Below are positions 54,472 through 64,000 of a stretch of DNA of 64,000 bases, piece by piece. Source of the stretch: Actinernus sp. WN-2022 (Eukaryota; Cnidaria; Anthozoa; Actiniaria; Actinernidae); contig JAOWCC010001751.1 of assembly GCA_030867875.1 (NCBI GenBank), forward strand, positions 24,296,369 through 24,360,368, in the 5' to 3' direction. Under the pieces are notes generated by a model. It did no database searches, was not told where the DNA came from, and worked only from the letters and a program-made list of their open reading frames with translations. Each line of letters begins with the position of its first letter. Position 1 is the stretch's first letter. Position numbers and translations under genes: made by a program.

Positions 54472-55657
54472 TCTCCATCCAAGGTAGTACAGCCCAAGCC
54501 GTGTTCTGGCCCAATCCGGATGGGCACGCACAGGGAAAATTTGTCTTAGGAGGACAGGATCAATTAATTGTAATATATTTTTGAATTTTAAGCCGGAGTT
54601 TGAAGAAAAATAACTATAAGGAAATGAATTGGATTTCTTTTTAAACTACTCTACAACCAAATTACGTAGAACAGAAAAGTAATCCATATACCACGTGTGA
54701 ATATATGAAATATTTGGGTTTGAAGGTGAGACAGTTTTCCATAATATGAATTCAGATCCCAATTAAAGCCTGTCAAATGTAAAAGATACTTCGCTAATAT
54801 GTGGGACCTCTATATGGAGTCCTCCATTTTGTTCTTAATTTCTCAGGAATACCCAACGAACTGTTCTGCAAAATATCTCTTTTGGGCCAGTCGGCTGGCA
54901 AATTCTGCAGTGTGATATTTCTCAGCTGGCAAATTATGCACTTTTCGTTTTCAATTTTTCGAAAATATTGAATTCTGCAGAGTCTTGAAATTTGTCTGAC
55001 ACAAGTACAATGAGTTTAATTTGAAATATTTCAAGCTTTTCTTGTTGGCCTGCCGGTATTTCAATTCTCTTCTACATAGTTTGTGATTTCTTCATGATCT
55101 TGACTCATTTTCTACCACTGCATTCACTTAAATTTTCCAGCTGGGAAATGTAGAATTTTTTTCACGAGCTTTAGGCTGGCTGCATGGCACTGCAGGATAG
55201 CTCTTCGTCTGGCAGCTGAAAACAAGTTAAAACATATATGTTTAAATACATCTAATCGATGTTATAGAAAGGTCAGAATATTCGTTATGAAGTTTTACTG
55301 TTGGGTGGCCCTGATTTCTCTATACGTATTGTAATGGACATCGAAGCATGTTTTGTTTGGGTTCTTTTGTAAAAAAAAAAGAAATGAGAAACGGCAACGT
55401 ATTTAAAGGCACGGCATACGCGTAAATATGATTTAACATTTTCGCATTTATCAATTCTTTGCCCGTCCTTCTTGTAACTATCTTTTTTTTTTCACCTGAC
55501 CCTTACCACATAAGCCTCTGCCTTTGGTTTTTCATTATTGTAACTATAATTCAATACGAATCGAAATGAATTGTAAATTGTATTTATTAATTCCGCTGTA
55601 CAGAAAAAGATGGCGGCTTCTCATTTTACCCACAGTCCTTCGCGCGTGAAAAGCTTA

Positions 55658-55850
55658 AGTCCGAGTGGCGCAGTTGTTTAAAAGCACTTCGCCTCTGACC
55701 TCTGTGGCCCAAGTTCGATTACCGATCGCGGCGCCACATGTGAGTTGACGTTGTTGGTATCTATCCTTTGCTCCGAAGGTTTTTCTCCGGTTTCTCCAGA
55801 TTTCCTCCCTCCACAAAAGCCAACATGCTAAATTCCAATTCGATCTGTGA
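55658..55850 (+). repeat. tRNA-derived SINE with A and B boxes
   Basis: TGGCGCAGTTG (about 55665) fits the A box and AGTTCGATTACC (about 55710) the B box, at tRNA spacing. The body has GGTTTTTCTCCGGTTTCTCC-like sequence and ends near CAATTCGATCTGTG. An inverted fragment occurs at 49960-50110. Confidence 0.65.
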
Positions 55851-55853
55851 ATA

Positions 55854-55973
55854 GACCGATTTAGCTTGTACGTTTGTTGTCTCAATTCAGATCATGTTAG
55901 AGCTGAAAACATTACTCAAGGGAAAAGTCAGGTGACCCGAATTGGGACAACAAATGTACAAGCTAAATCGGTC
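55854..55973. repeat. Small MITE with GACCGATTTAGCTTGTACG ends
   Basis: GACCGATTTAGCTTGTAC at the left and GTACAAGCTAAATCGGTC at the right, with TTGTTGTCTCAATTC/GAATTGGGACAACAA also pairing. It abuts the SINE. Confidence 0.8.
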
Positions 55974-56995
55974 AATTAGCCGAGTCCTGCTTTGATCAGC
56001 CCGTATGGTTGTTTCTCGTTAAAATTCTGAGTTGTGAAATTACGGTAGAGAGGATTTAAATCTTAAAATCAAGCCAGTGCAAGTGATGTTGCTAATACAC
56101 TGTAATTGAAGAGAATAGAGGATTTGTACGTGTTATTTTGACTGTGTTTAATAGGTTCGCAAGGAATTGTGGTCATCTTTTTCAGTATTGTGGATTACGT
56201 CTCGCACTGAGATCGCAGTTGGGTTAATGAATTTCAAATTTGAGTGAATTTTATCTTTTCATGAGAGCAGTGAATAAAAAAACGTACTAATGTTTTAAAG
56301 GTGGATGCAGTGATTTTGTCACAAAGTGCAAGTGATAAGTCTTCAGGACTTGTTCCATAAAAAAACGGACAAGAATCAAATTAATGTTTATCAGAATTTC
56401 AGTACTCAAATTATCGTTGGTGTCTGTAATAGCGCCATTAGCTACACGCTCAGTTTGGCAGGTTTTATACTACACTTTGCGATACAGTGCAGGTAGTTTA
56501 TCTACATCGTATGACAATCCCCTCCCCCCCCCCCCTTGCGAGATGCAAGAGTTTGCCTTGACCTTCGGTTGCTCAACTTTGAGAGGGGGAAGGGGGCCAT
56601 TCCAAGAGTATTGGCCGGGGTTGTAGCCTAACTAAGGACGCACAGCGGGTAAATTTAATGTGGCTGGGGATGCATAAAAATTATCGAACATTAAATTGCG
56701 TCTTTTTATTTTTATACGCGTAAATAGCGCAGAGGTAACAAAAAATACTTTTTCTTCGAATTTATGAGTGAAAAAATACGTCTGTACATAGCAGGCTATG
56801 TTATACACTGTCATGCATGATTACACAGAATTGCAATCATGACACCCTAGTCCATGTGGTTACTCTCCGTTGCAAGCGCTGTTTTTCGTTTGGGTAATGA
56901 AATCACTTCCAATCACAACACATGCACCTAAATAACAACGTACGCCCATATTGCATTGCGAAATGCATTGATTTCATTTCGAAGAAAAAAGTAAC

Positions 56996-57529
56996 GTCTG
57001 CTTACCCGAGCGCTTAATTAGTTTCCAATATGCACACCTCATTGTGTTATGGACCAATCAGATTTTACCTTCCATATCCTGGAAAGTGACGTAATGTTGC
57101 ATTTAAAAGGAATTCAGACAATACATTTGCCATTGGCCAATCATAGGAGAGTGTTCACTGGCGCGTAAATTCACTAAAATTCTAACAACGGCTTTGATTG
57201 GGCAGAGAAATAAAACAAACTTGCTGACGTCTGCCGGCATATTGGAAACTAATTAAGCGCTCGGGTAAGAAGACGTTAGTTTCCAATATGCACACCTCAT
57301 TGTGTTATGGGCCAATCAGATTTTACCTTCCATACCATGGAAAGTGACGTATGTTAATTTAAAAGGAATTCAGACAATACGTTTGCCATTGACAAATCAG
57401 AGGAGAGTGTTCACTGGTACGCCAGTTCACTAAAATTCTAACAATGGCTTCGATTGGGCAAAAAAATAAAAAACCTGCTGACGTCATGCTTGCATATTGG
57501 AAACTAATTAAGCGCTCGGGTAAGCAGAC
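56996..57529. repeat. Head-to-tail dimer of a MITE with CTTACCCGAGCGC ends
   Basis: GTCTGCTTACCCGAGCGCTT and AGCGCTCGGGTAAGCAGAC bound the whole. An internal junction at about 57238-57300 has the right end of one unit joined to the left end of the next. The two bodies (CACACCTCATTGTGTTATGG, CAATCAGATTTTACCTTCCA) are about 90 percent alike by eye. Confidence 0.75.
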
Positions 57530-57646
57530 TACTTTTTTATTCGAATTTAGGAGAGTGAAAAAATACGTCTGCATGGCAGGCTATGTATATCAGGGGTATT
57601 ACCTCGAAGTGGGATGGTAGTTTTTCTTCTTTTCTTTAACACCTGG

Positions 57647-57832
57647 TTTAACCAGGGCCACTAACACAATGAGAACCAATCACATTGCAGAACGAAAAGC
57701 ATTTCAAAACTCGAGTACGTTGAAATGCTATGATATTGTACTCGACACTGATTGGTTCAAATAACCGAAGTTGAAATGCCCTGCATGCAAGGTGTTTATT
57801 TCTCGTTGTGTAAGTGGCCCCGTTTATAGCAG
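57647..57832. repeat. MITE of the GGCCACTTAGACAA family, compact copy
   Basis: CCAGGGCCACTAACACAATG and TTGTGTAAGTGGCCCCG are the inverted ends, and the interior shares ATTGTACTCGACACTGATTG with the copies at 36106 and 45761. This copy shows what the family looks like without tandem expansion. Confidence 0.7.
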
Positions 57833-58961
57833 GTGCACAGTAACGATATGTTCAGAGCCCTTGCATTTAGAAAAGGAATTGTAATATTGCTGCAAATTTA
57901 TTTATTAATTATTAAGGCACTAATGCGTTGGCACAAAGTGCACCGTCATGCTGTCACAGCAAATGGTTTGAGAATAAACTAACAATGAACACTATTTATG
58001 TGCGTCCCGCCTGATAGTTTCTATGATTTGATTCTGTCTTTTGGTCACTGATTTTAATCTATCTTGGGGGGTGTTTCCAAGATGCCGGAGCGAGTTTCAT
58101 TTCAGAAAGACAGGGTTCCCATGCACGTTCAGAGAGAAACTTTTCAAGGTCGGAGAATTGTCAGGAAATTTAGGATTTGGTCATTCATTGGAAAATCAGG
58201 GAATTTTTATTTTCAGGCTTCACATTCCTATTTTTGGGCTGTTTTGTTCAATGTTGCTGTCTTAAAATAGCGATTGGATATTTGGAAAAAATACGAGCAT
58301 GCGCTGGAGGTCGGCGAAAAATGCTTCTTGGACAGTAAAATGTCGGAATTTTTTCATGCAAATGTTGGGAAGCCGGAAGGAGTTATTCCGGTCCTACTTG
58401 TCAGTTGCTCTGTAATTGTTGCGATCCGATTGTTTACATGATACCTGCATGTCATTTCGGAACGAGTCTCAGTGTTAGAATGAGTTGACTCAGGTTCTTG
58501 TCACACTCACTCAAAACAACTTCTGAGCAGTACTAGTTTTTTTGTGGCTGGGGCGACTGACAATTCATTCTTTTCACATGGTGGCCACCAAGGTTTCAAA
58601 GCGAGGCAATCCGGCCTTTGTTTTTGCTAGATTAGCCTCTCAGGGATATCAGAACAAGTTTAGCGTAGCAAAAACAGGATTGCCTCTCTAGAAGTTTGGT
58701 CATTTGTCTATTTCTCTCTGGTGTACAAGCTCATATATTTTATGGCCTATTTTATTGCTGCATTGTGTGCAAGATTAAAATAAAGTTTGGCGCTGTTGGA
58801 TGAACTAACGAGAGAAGCTAACGAGGAATCGTTTATTAAAGGAACCAAGATGGCGGCGATGTACTAACGTGCGGCTAAATACAGGAATGCTCCGACCTCG
58901 CCTAAAAACTGAAACCCTACCCTGAACCACACACACCAATAGCACTGAGTTTCAGAAGTAT

Positions 58962-59118
58962 TGACCCGAACGCTTCACTTCGATGTAATGAAGCGCTATT
59001 CAAACTATCTAAATTAGTCGTGCTTGTTTATAGGGTGTTGGTGTCATACTAACAAGAATGATAGTTTCAATGGCGCTTCATTACATCGAAGTGAGGAGTT
59101 TCGCGTTCGGGCCAACAC
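58962..59118. repeat. Fold-back MITE
   Basis: CCCGAACGCTTCACTTCGAT is mirrored by ATCGAAGTGAGGAGTTTCGC...GGGCC, with arms of about 60 bp pairing through ATGAAGCGC and AAACTATC/GATAGTTT. Confidence 0.7.
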
Positions 59119-60870
59119 CGCTGAAACTGCTTTTCGTAGATGCCACTGTAATATCAGCTGAAAACGATCTATTGACCGAGTTGGTGAGGAAATAAAACAT
59201 GGCGGCCATAAACTACGGTACAAATAAACCTCGATTTTACATCAAAAGCATTGGGTTTCGATTCATCAAGTTTGATAAAAGAAATTGCCACTTTCGCTTA
59301 ACCGTTAGCGGAAACGTGGCCATGCATAATAAGTACGATGGCCTGTCTTTGCCATTCCTGCCACGTAGCTGTAGACGTGTACAAAATCAAAAACACCCTA
59401 TTGCGGTATGAATCGATCCCCAACCTGAGATTCGGATAACAAAGACATGGCAATAAACGAGGAATCTTTTGGTAAACGTCAACGAAGATGGCGGTGATGA
59501 CGTCACATGATGAGCTTTTCCAGGTATTTGAATGACGTCATATGAAAACGATCTATTCATGCAGCAAGGTTTCTGAACTACTGAGGAGTGTGTTAGTTTT
59601 TTTGGGGGCCGAAGAATTGTAGTATATATTTTTTACAACAACCGCCAATTTTCTCGCAGTGTGATTGGCTAATTTTCGCTATGGAATAGTTTTACTGCCA
59701 CTGCTACTAAATCTGACATATTACCTTAGCAGGAAATACTTTAAAACTAGACTGACTAATGCTAATGAGTTCAGTAAAGAGCACTAGGCTTTACTAACTG
59801 TGAGTCTAACCATCGGTTCCTACATCTCTTTTTTTAATACCTGTAACCACCTTACGTTTATATATATGTTTTTAATTGTCTAATTCTAAAGCTGTAGTGT
59901 TTATATTTTATTGAATCTTTCTCATATCTTCCCAATAATGTATATTACCTATTTTTTGAGTAGTTAAATAATTATCTATTATGTCTTGTAATGTAATTAT
60001 ATAATGTTTCTATCTTGGTATACAATAGTTAGGAGGACCATCTGGATTGGAAACAAGTGTACTTAAATGAAAAATGGGTATGTATGTGAGGCCAAGAGGC
60101 TCAAACCCTGACCCTGTTTGACCCAAAATCCGAGCTCCAAAACCCTGATTGACCCCTTTTTTCGGGAAAAAAAACCTGCCGGATTGCCCCTTCTTTAAAT
60201 AAAAACAAATAAGCTCTGTGAAATAAATTGTTCGCCTGTTCCTAACTGCCTAAAAAATACTGAACCCCGACCCTGACTGCACCCAAATTAACTCTCAAAT
60301 CCTGACCCTGATATGCCCAAATCAGGTCAAAACCCTGACCCTACCTGCCCAAACTGAGCTCAAAACCCTGACCCACCCCCGCGGCACATACATAATACGT
60401 CCTTGTGTGTGTGGTGCCATTTGTCAAAATTTGAGCTTTCTTTAGAGTCGAACAAATGTTTTTTCGGTGAATTTGTGATTGACTTTGTGACAAGTTCGAC
60501 CGATAGGCGATACGTTTGAACTATTCTTCGTTTGCACTGACGTCACAAAAAATATGTGCCTAAAAAAACTGATATTAGACTGACTGAGAAATTGTCTTGA
60601 ATTGAATATATAGTCTTCTAGTTCGTGATTAAAATCTCTTATTCAGGATATTTACATAACGTTCTTCAGTGGAGACAAACAGTTTAGAGTAGCTTAGGTA
60701 TTTTTGGTAGAGTTCGGGAAAGTGTTTACGTTTTGGACTTTTCGCCGACTTGAAGGCAGTTTGAAGCTAAAAGTGTTTTGTTGTTGTAAAAAAAAAATTT
60801 GAAGTTAGTTTCTTATGTCAGTGTCTGGCCTATTAAAAATGGCTAACATTGACAACCATTTTCGTCATCA

Positions 60871-61075
60871 AACATGGCCAAAATAGCTGTATCCACAGCT
60901 CTGGCGGATCCGAGGAGACGGCGGGGTTTTGGGGTTGCAACCCCCACTATGATTCCTGTAAATCACTGTAAATACAATTTTAAAATATCTAGATAAAAAA
61001 GTAAATCCTTTTGCAAACCCCCCGCCTTTCACAAAATCCTGGATCCGCCCCTGCCACGGCTATTTTGGCCATGTT
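60871..61075. repeat. MITE with AACATGGCCAAAATAGC ends
   Basis: AACATGGCCAAAATAGCTGT (60871) and GGCTATTTTGGCCATGTT (61058-61075) are inverted. Inside, GGCGGATCC and GGATCCGCC also pair. Confidence 0.7.
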
Positions 61076-61781
61076 ACGACGAAAAAAAACTGAACCCGTT
61101 GCGCATATTTGGCGTAAACGTAACATGAATTAATAACTGTGATCGGTTCCAGTTTCCGCTGACCAACGTGCTGACTGCAGGTTCGCTAACTACTGCGATG
61201 GTCGAGCGAAGTTGTCGCAAAGGGGGTTTCGTGGCCAGCCAGCAGTAATGTATCTATTATTCTAAGGGAACGTGAACGACGTAATAAGGATTATATACAT
61301 TTTAAACAACCACTTACGAGTCAGGAGGCGGGAAAATAATGAGTTAATGCAACGTGGTAACGATATCAACTATCAATGTCAGTATCAAGCTGGTTCAATA
61401 TGGCGACGAGTACTTGCTCACTTGCAGCTTGAAGTTGAACTTGAAGACAGCAAATCAAGGCTAGAAGTATTTATTATCTTTTTCTGAGCATCCGAACTTC
61501 TGAATGGGATTATAAATATAATAGCTTCAGGATTTAAACACGGGCTTTTAAGTTCTTAATTTGCTCCACTACAGTCGCCATCAACGTCTGTGAGGGATGT
61601 TACTAAGACTCAGTTACTAAGAGTAAGATTGGATGTTGACGTGAATTCGAGCCCAAGTTTATTGCGCTGAACTTGCAGCAACTCGTATTATTTTAAAATT
61701 TATTTGTAGTACGACGGAGCTTCGTCCTACTACGAAATTATCAAGTTCTAGAGGATCTGTCGTAGGCATTCCAGGTCAGCA

Positions 61782-62129
61782 ATGAGTATGTATTCTTTAA
61801 ATTCGGATTTAAGCGCAAGCTCTCCAACCTCACTGAATAGTCCAACATCGATTTCGAACGAAATCTCTGGCATGAGTTCAACGTCTTCGTCTCATGTTCG
61901 GGACACGTTTGCCCTCGACCTTCAAACTCAACTTATCGAACTACAGAGGGAAAATGCTCGACTAACAAAGGATATCGAGGCAAAGGAAACGAAACTGAAC
62001 TCAAGCATGCGGAGCATAAAAATGTTTTGGAGTCCCGAGCTAAAGAAAGAGAGGGCAGCGAGGAAGGCGGAGGCCGAGAGATTTACCAGACTCAAAGAGC
62101 AGTTCAGTGTTGTTTCTGAAGAGTCTCAG
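61782..62129 (+). CDS. ERC: ELKS/ERC (CAST) active-zone scaffold protein, first recognisable coding exon
   Basis: From the ATG at 61782 the exon codes a serine-rich start and then HVRDTFALDLQTQLIELQRE and a long coiled-coil segment including NSSMRSIKMFWSPELKKERA. The latter is the signature opening of ELKS/ERC (CAST, Bruchpilot-related) proteins. It ends with VVSEESQ at a GTGAG donor (62130). These proteins are coiled-coil scaffolds for vesicle docking, at presynaptic active zones in nerve cells and at secretory sites and Rab6 vesicles elsewhere; that is family knowledge. Only 116 residues of a protein that usually has several hundred to about a thousand are in the window; later exons lie to the right. 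The start may be preceded by further untranslated or coding exons, because the vertebrate N terminus is longer. Confidence 0.8.
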
Positions 62130-64000
62130 GTGAGGTTTAGAGTGATTTTATTCAAAATATGAGTGTAATTTGTAAATGTTTAGAGGAAGTATTAGATATC
62201 GCTATGCCTATGGTGAGAGACGGAACGTTGATGTATGGGCATGTTGAGCTCGTATTGTCAACACTTTCGCTCAGTCTTTTGTGACTTCACAGTCCGAACT
62301 ATTTGAGAACCCAATTGATTTGGCATCAAACACTCCTTATACTTCCGATCTGAACATTTTAGCACGTTTTCCATTGTGTGGTTTTAGTAGTTGTCCCATT
62401 TATTTAATCATAATTGATTTGTTTTCAAATATTGCAATAACCATGTCATGGCACATGGTAGCCTGCGTAGCAGACCACGCCTGCTACGCAGGCTAGGCAC
62501 ATTGGTAGAAAGCGTGATTCGCATGTGACAAGCTAATGAAAACATCGCAAAGTTTTAGCCTTGAAAGTGAAAGACTAGAATCCTGTCTGGATTGTTTTAC
62601 ATGTAGGAAAAGGTCACGTCTTGTCAGCTCCTAAATAAATTAACAAGCCCTTCACGTACATGTATACAGAGTGCAGGAAACAGCCATAATTTAAATACAT
62701 CACACTTGTGACTTTTGGCATGCTTTAAAATGAAACCATTGGATTACCGGAATCGGGAATATTGACTTTGTGTTGGCCAGCTTTTCTTTTTATGGTGCTT
62801 CATTCAATCAAATCCGATTAGAAGCTTATCTGTTATTTATCCTCCAATCAAGTATATTCCTTGTCATTGAATGTTTTTTTTTTTCAACAATAAATGAAAC
62901 TACGATGTACTTAACATCATATTTGTGGGAAAATTATTTATGCTTTAAGAGGGCATCCATGTGAAAACCATGCACCCTGAAAATATGAGTCTACATGGTA
63001 CATCTCAGATTTTGTTCATATTTTGCACATATGTTACTATTGGCCTGGCATTAGACTTGGTAGAATATTTTGGAAAAATTCCAAAAACTGTAAGAGATAT
63101 GGGGGTCAGTACGAACTGCCTCGGTTTGAGGGGTATTTCCACTATGTATTTTTAGTCATGTTTACAGAATATTTTTGAACAAACCATATAAGCTATATAC
63201 ACAAAACGTTTCTACAGCATAAACACGACCAATTGCAATTTAATTATGATATAAGTGCCAACAAATATTCAGTATTCAAGGAGTAAGGCTTTCATGTACA
63301 AGTGACTTCCGAAATTATTTTTCAAAAAGTCAAATTTTAGGGTAAAATGACATTCGAATACTATCGATGCGGCGAAATTGTAGAAGATGAGAGAGTTATT
63401 ATTTTGTAGATCAGTCATTTGGAAATACAACTGGGGACTAAAAAGTTTGTAAAGTTTATTCAGCTTTGGAGCAGTGAGGCCAAAGTAACATACTCCCAAC
63501 GCCCGGGTCCAACGTAAATAAACAATCAACGCCAGATGCAATCTGTATCGTGTGCAGAATAACGGGACAAATAACGGACAGGAATGAGAAACATAGCCCT
63601 AAAATAACTGGGTGATAAATTTATTTGTCACTTATGCCTATGGTTTTGCAATAAACAACAACTAATTAACAATCAACTTCAAAATAAGAGAAATTAGTAA
63701 TACGAAGGATGAATCAGCGATAAATGCATACCTGATTCTAGCCTTATTTGTGCTCTCCTCCCCAGCTCTGTCATGGTCTCGAAGCCACAACTTACGATAA
63801 TTATCTTCTTGTCGATTTTACACCGAAAGAACATTTACCCATTATAGTTTATACAGATGGCTTTGTAGCATCCGCCATTTTATTTAGGACTAGAACCCAG
63901 TCTGCTGTTGTGCACCACAGGTAGCCCGAACACATATGTGTACATTCCATGTGGAATATTGGAAGAAAAAACTCTCTACCGTTGAATCAGCCTTTCCTTT
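62130..64000 (+). other. First visible intron of the ELKS/ERC gene
   Basis: It contains a perfect 15-bp-stem hairpin at 62459-62495. No further ELKS/ERC exon is recognisable before the window ends. Confidence 0.5.
62459..62495. repeat. Perfect hairpin TAGCCTGCGTAGCAG
   Basis: TAGCCTGCGTAGCAG and its exact reverse complement flank ACCACGC. It resembles interspersed fold-back element ends. Confidence 0.7.

Larger units (their letters stand above)
50300..51842 (+). other. Intron with two MITEs
   Basis: MITEs lie at 50469-50672 and 50981-51224. CCAATCACGA-type words recur near 51270-51350. Nothing else is recognised. Confidence 0.5.
54472..61781. other. Intergenic region with SINE and MITEs
   Basis: The annotated repeats lie at 55658-55850, 55854-55973, 56996-57529, 57647-57832, 58962-59118 and 60871-61075. 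A C-run at 56522-56535 and irregular AACCCTGACCCTG repeats at 60100-60380 are also present. Between 54.5 and 55.6 kb and between 59.1 and 60.0 kb I see nothing. The short open frames here lack family signals. Confidence 0.5.

Noticed and set aside
59199..59411. A 70-residue plus-strand frame in the intergenic region
   Set aside because: No domain, no splice context and the start lies in MITE-rich sequence with ATGGCGGCCAT words seen elsewhere.
60100..60380. Telomere-like AACCCTGACCCTG repeats
   Set aside because: The words are irregular and interrupted and do not match TTAGGG-type telomere repeats; more likely local low-complexity sequence.
61272..61487. A 71-residue frame just upstream of the ELKS/ERC exon
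   Set aside because: No family signal. It could be 5' untranslated exon, but nothing in the sequence shows it.
63772..63928. Open stretch between a CCCCAG acceptor-like and a GTAGCC donor-like site, suggestive of an ELKS/ERC exon
   Set aside because: The encoded residues do not resemble the coiled coil expected next in ELKS/ERC proteins.

Overview
The window is eukaryotic, AT-rich and full of introns, fold-back repeats and MITEs. Conserved animal genes, a tRNA-derived SINE of a type I associate with corals, frequent ACATGTA-type words and an integrated DNA virus-like element of a kind I associate with cnidarians together suggest an anthozoan, probably a stony coral. That assignment is inference from pattern, not from a search.

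Region by region. (1) 17-1785 is a pogo/Tigger-type DNA transposon with perfect 25-bp terminal repeats and a TA target duplication; its transposase is frameshifted. (2) 3565-54471 holds the 3' part of one host gene on the + strand: 24 exons, all with consistent splice phases, coding about 700 residues of a WD40-repeat protein of the WDR49/WDR64 family and ending in a TGA at 54469-54471. Its 5' exons lie left of the window. (3) 10799-26523, inside the intron between exons 5 and 6 of that gene, is an apparently complete 15.7-kb Polinton/Maverick (adintovirus-like) element. It has 335-bp terminal inverted repeats differing at about three positions and a 5-6 bp target duplication (TTTGTA). It carries a protein-primed family B DNA polymerase, a DD35E retrovirus-type integrase, an A32/FtsK-HerA packaging ATPase, a candidate double-jelly-roll major capsid protein, a candidate penton protein, a TFIIB/VLTF3-like transcription factor, an F-box/ankyrin protein, a zinc-binding protein, one large unknown protein and several small membrane proteins. 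I could not recognise an adenovirus-type maturation protease. (4) 26.5-54.5 kb is the rest of the WD-repeat gene, with introns carrying minisatellites (48-bp and 77-bp units), nested MITEs and SINEs. (5) 54.5-61.7 kb is intergenic with more MITEs and a SINE. (6) 61782-62129 is the first recognisable coding exon of an ELKS/ERC (CAST) active-zone scaffold homologue, which continues beyond the window.

The Polinton is compact. Convergent genes abut or overlap at their stops (13544/13548, 16577/16574, 22452/22449). Co-directional virion genes overlap (18938, 19551, 20047). Two divergent pairs share 34-41 bp palindromic AT-rich intergenic promoters. A TATAGTTATA-like box sits 0-22 bp upstream of several start codons. 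Two mutually inverted copies of one hairpin-plus-T-run (12451-12520 and 21329-21390) bracket the transcription factor plus virion block, dividing the element into a left accessory part, a virion block and a right replication/integration part. The outer 233 bp of each terminus is itself a near-perfect palindrome, so each end could fold into a terminal hairpin. All its reading frames are open, so the insertion looks young.
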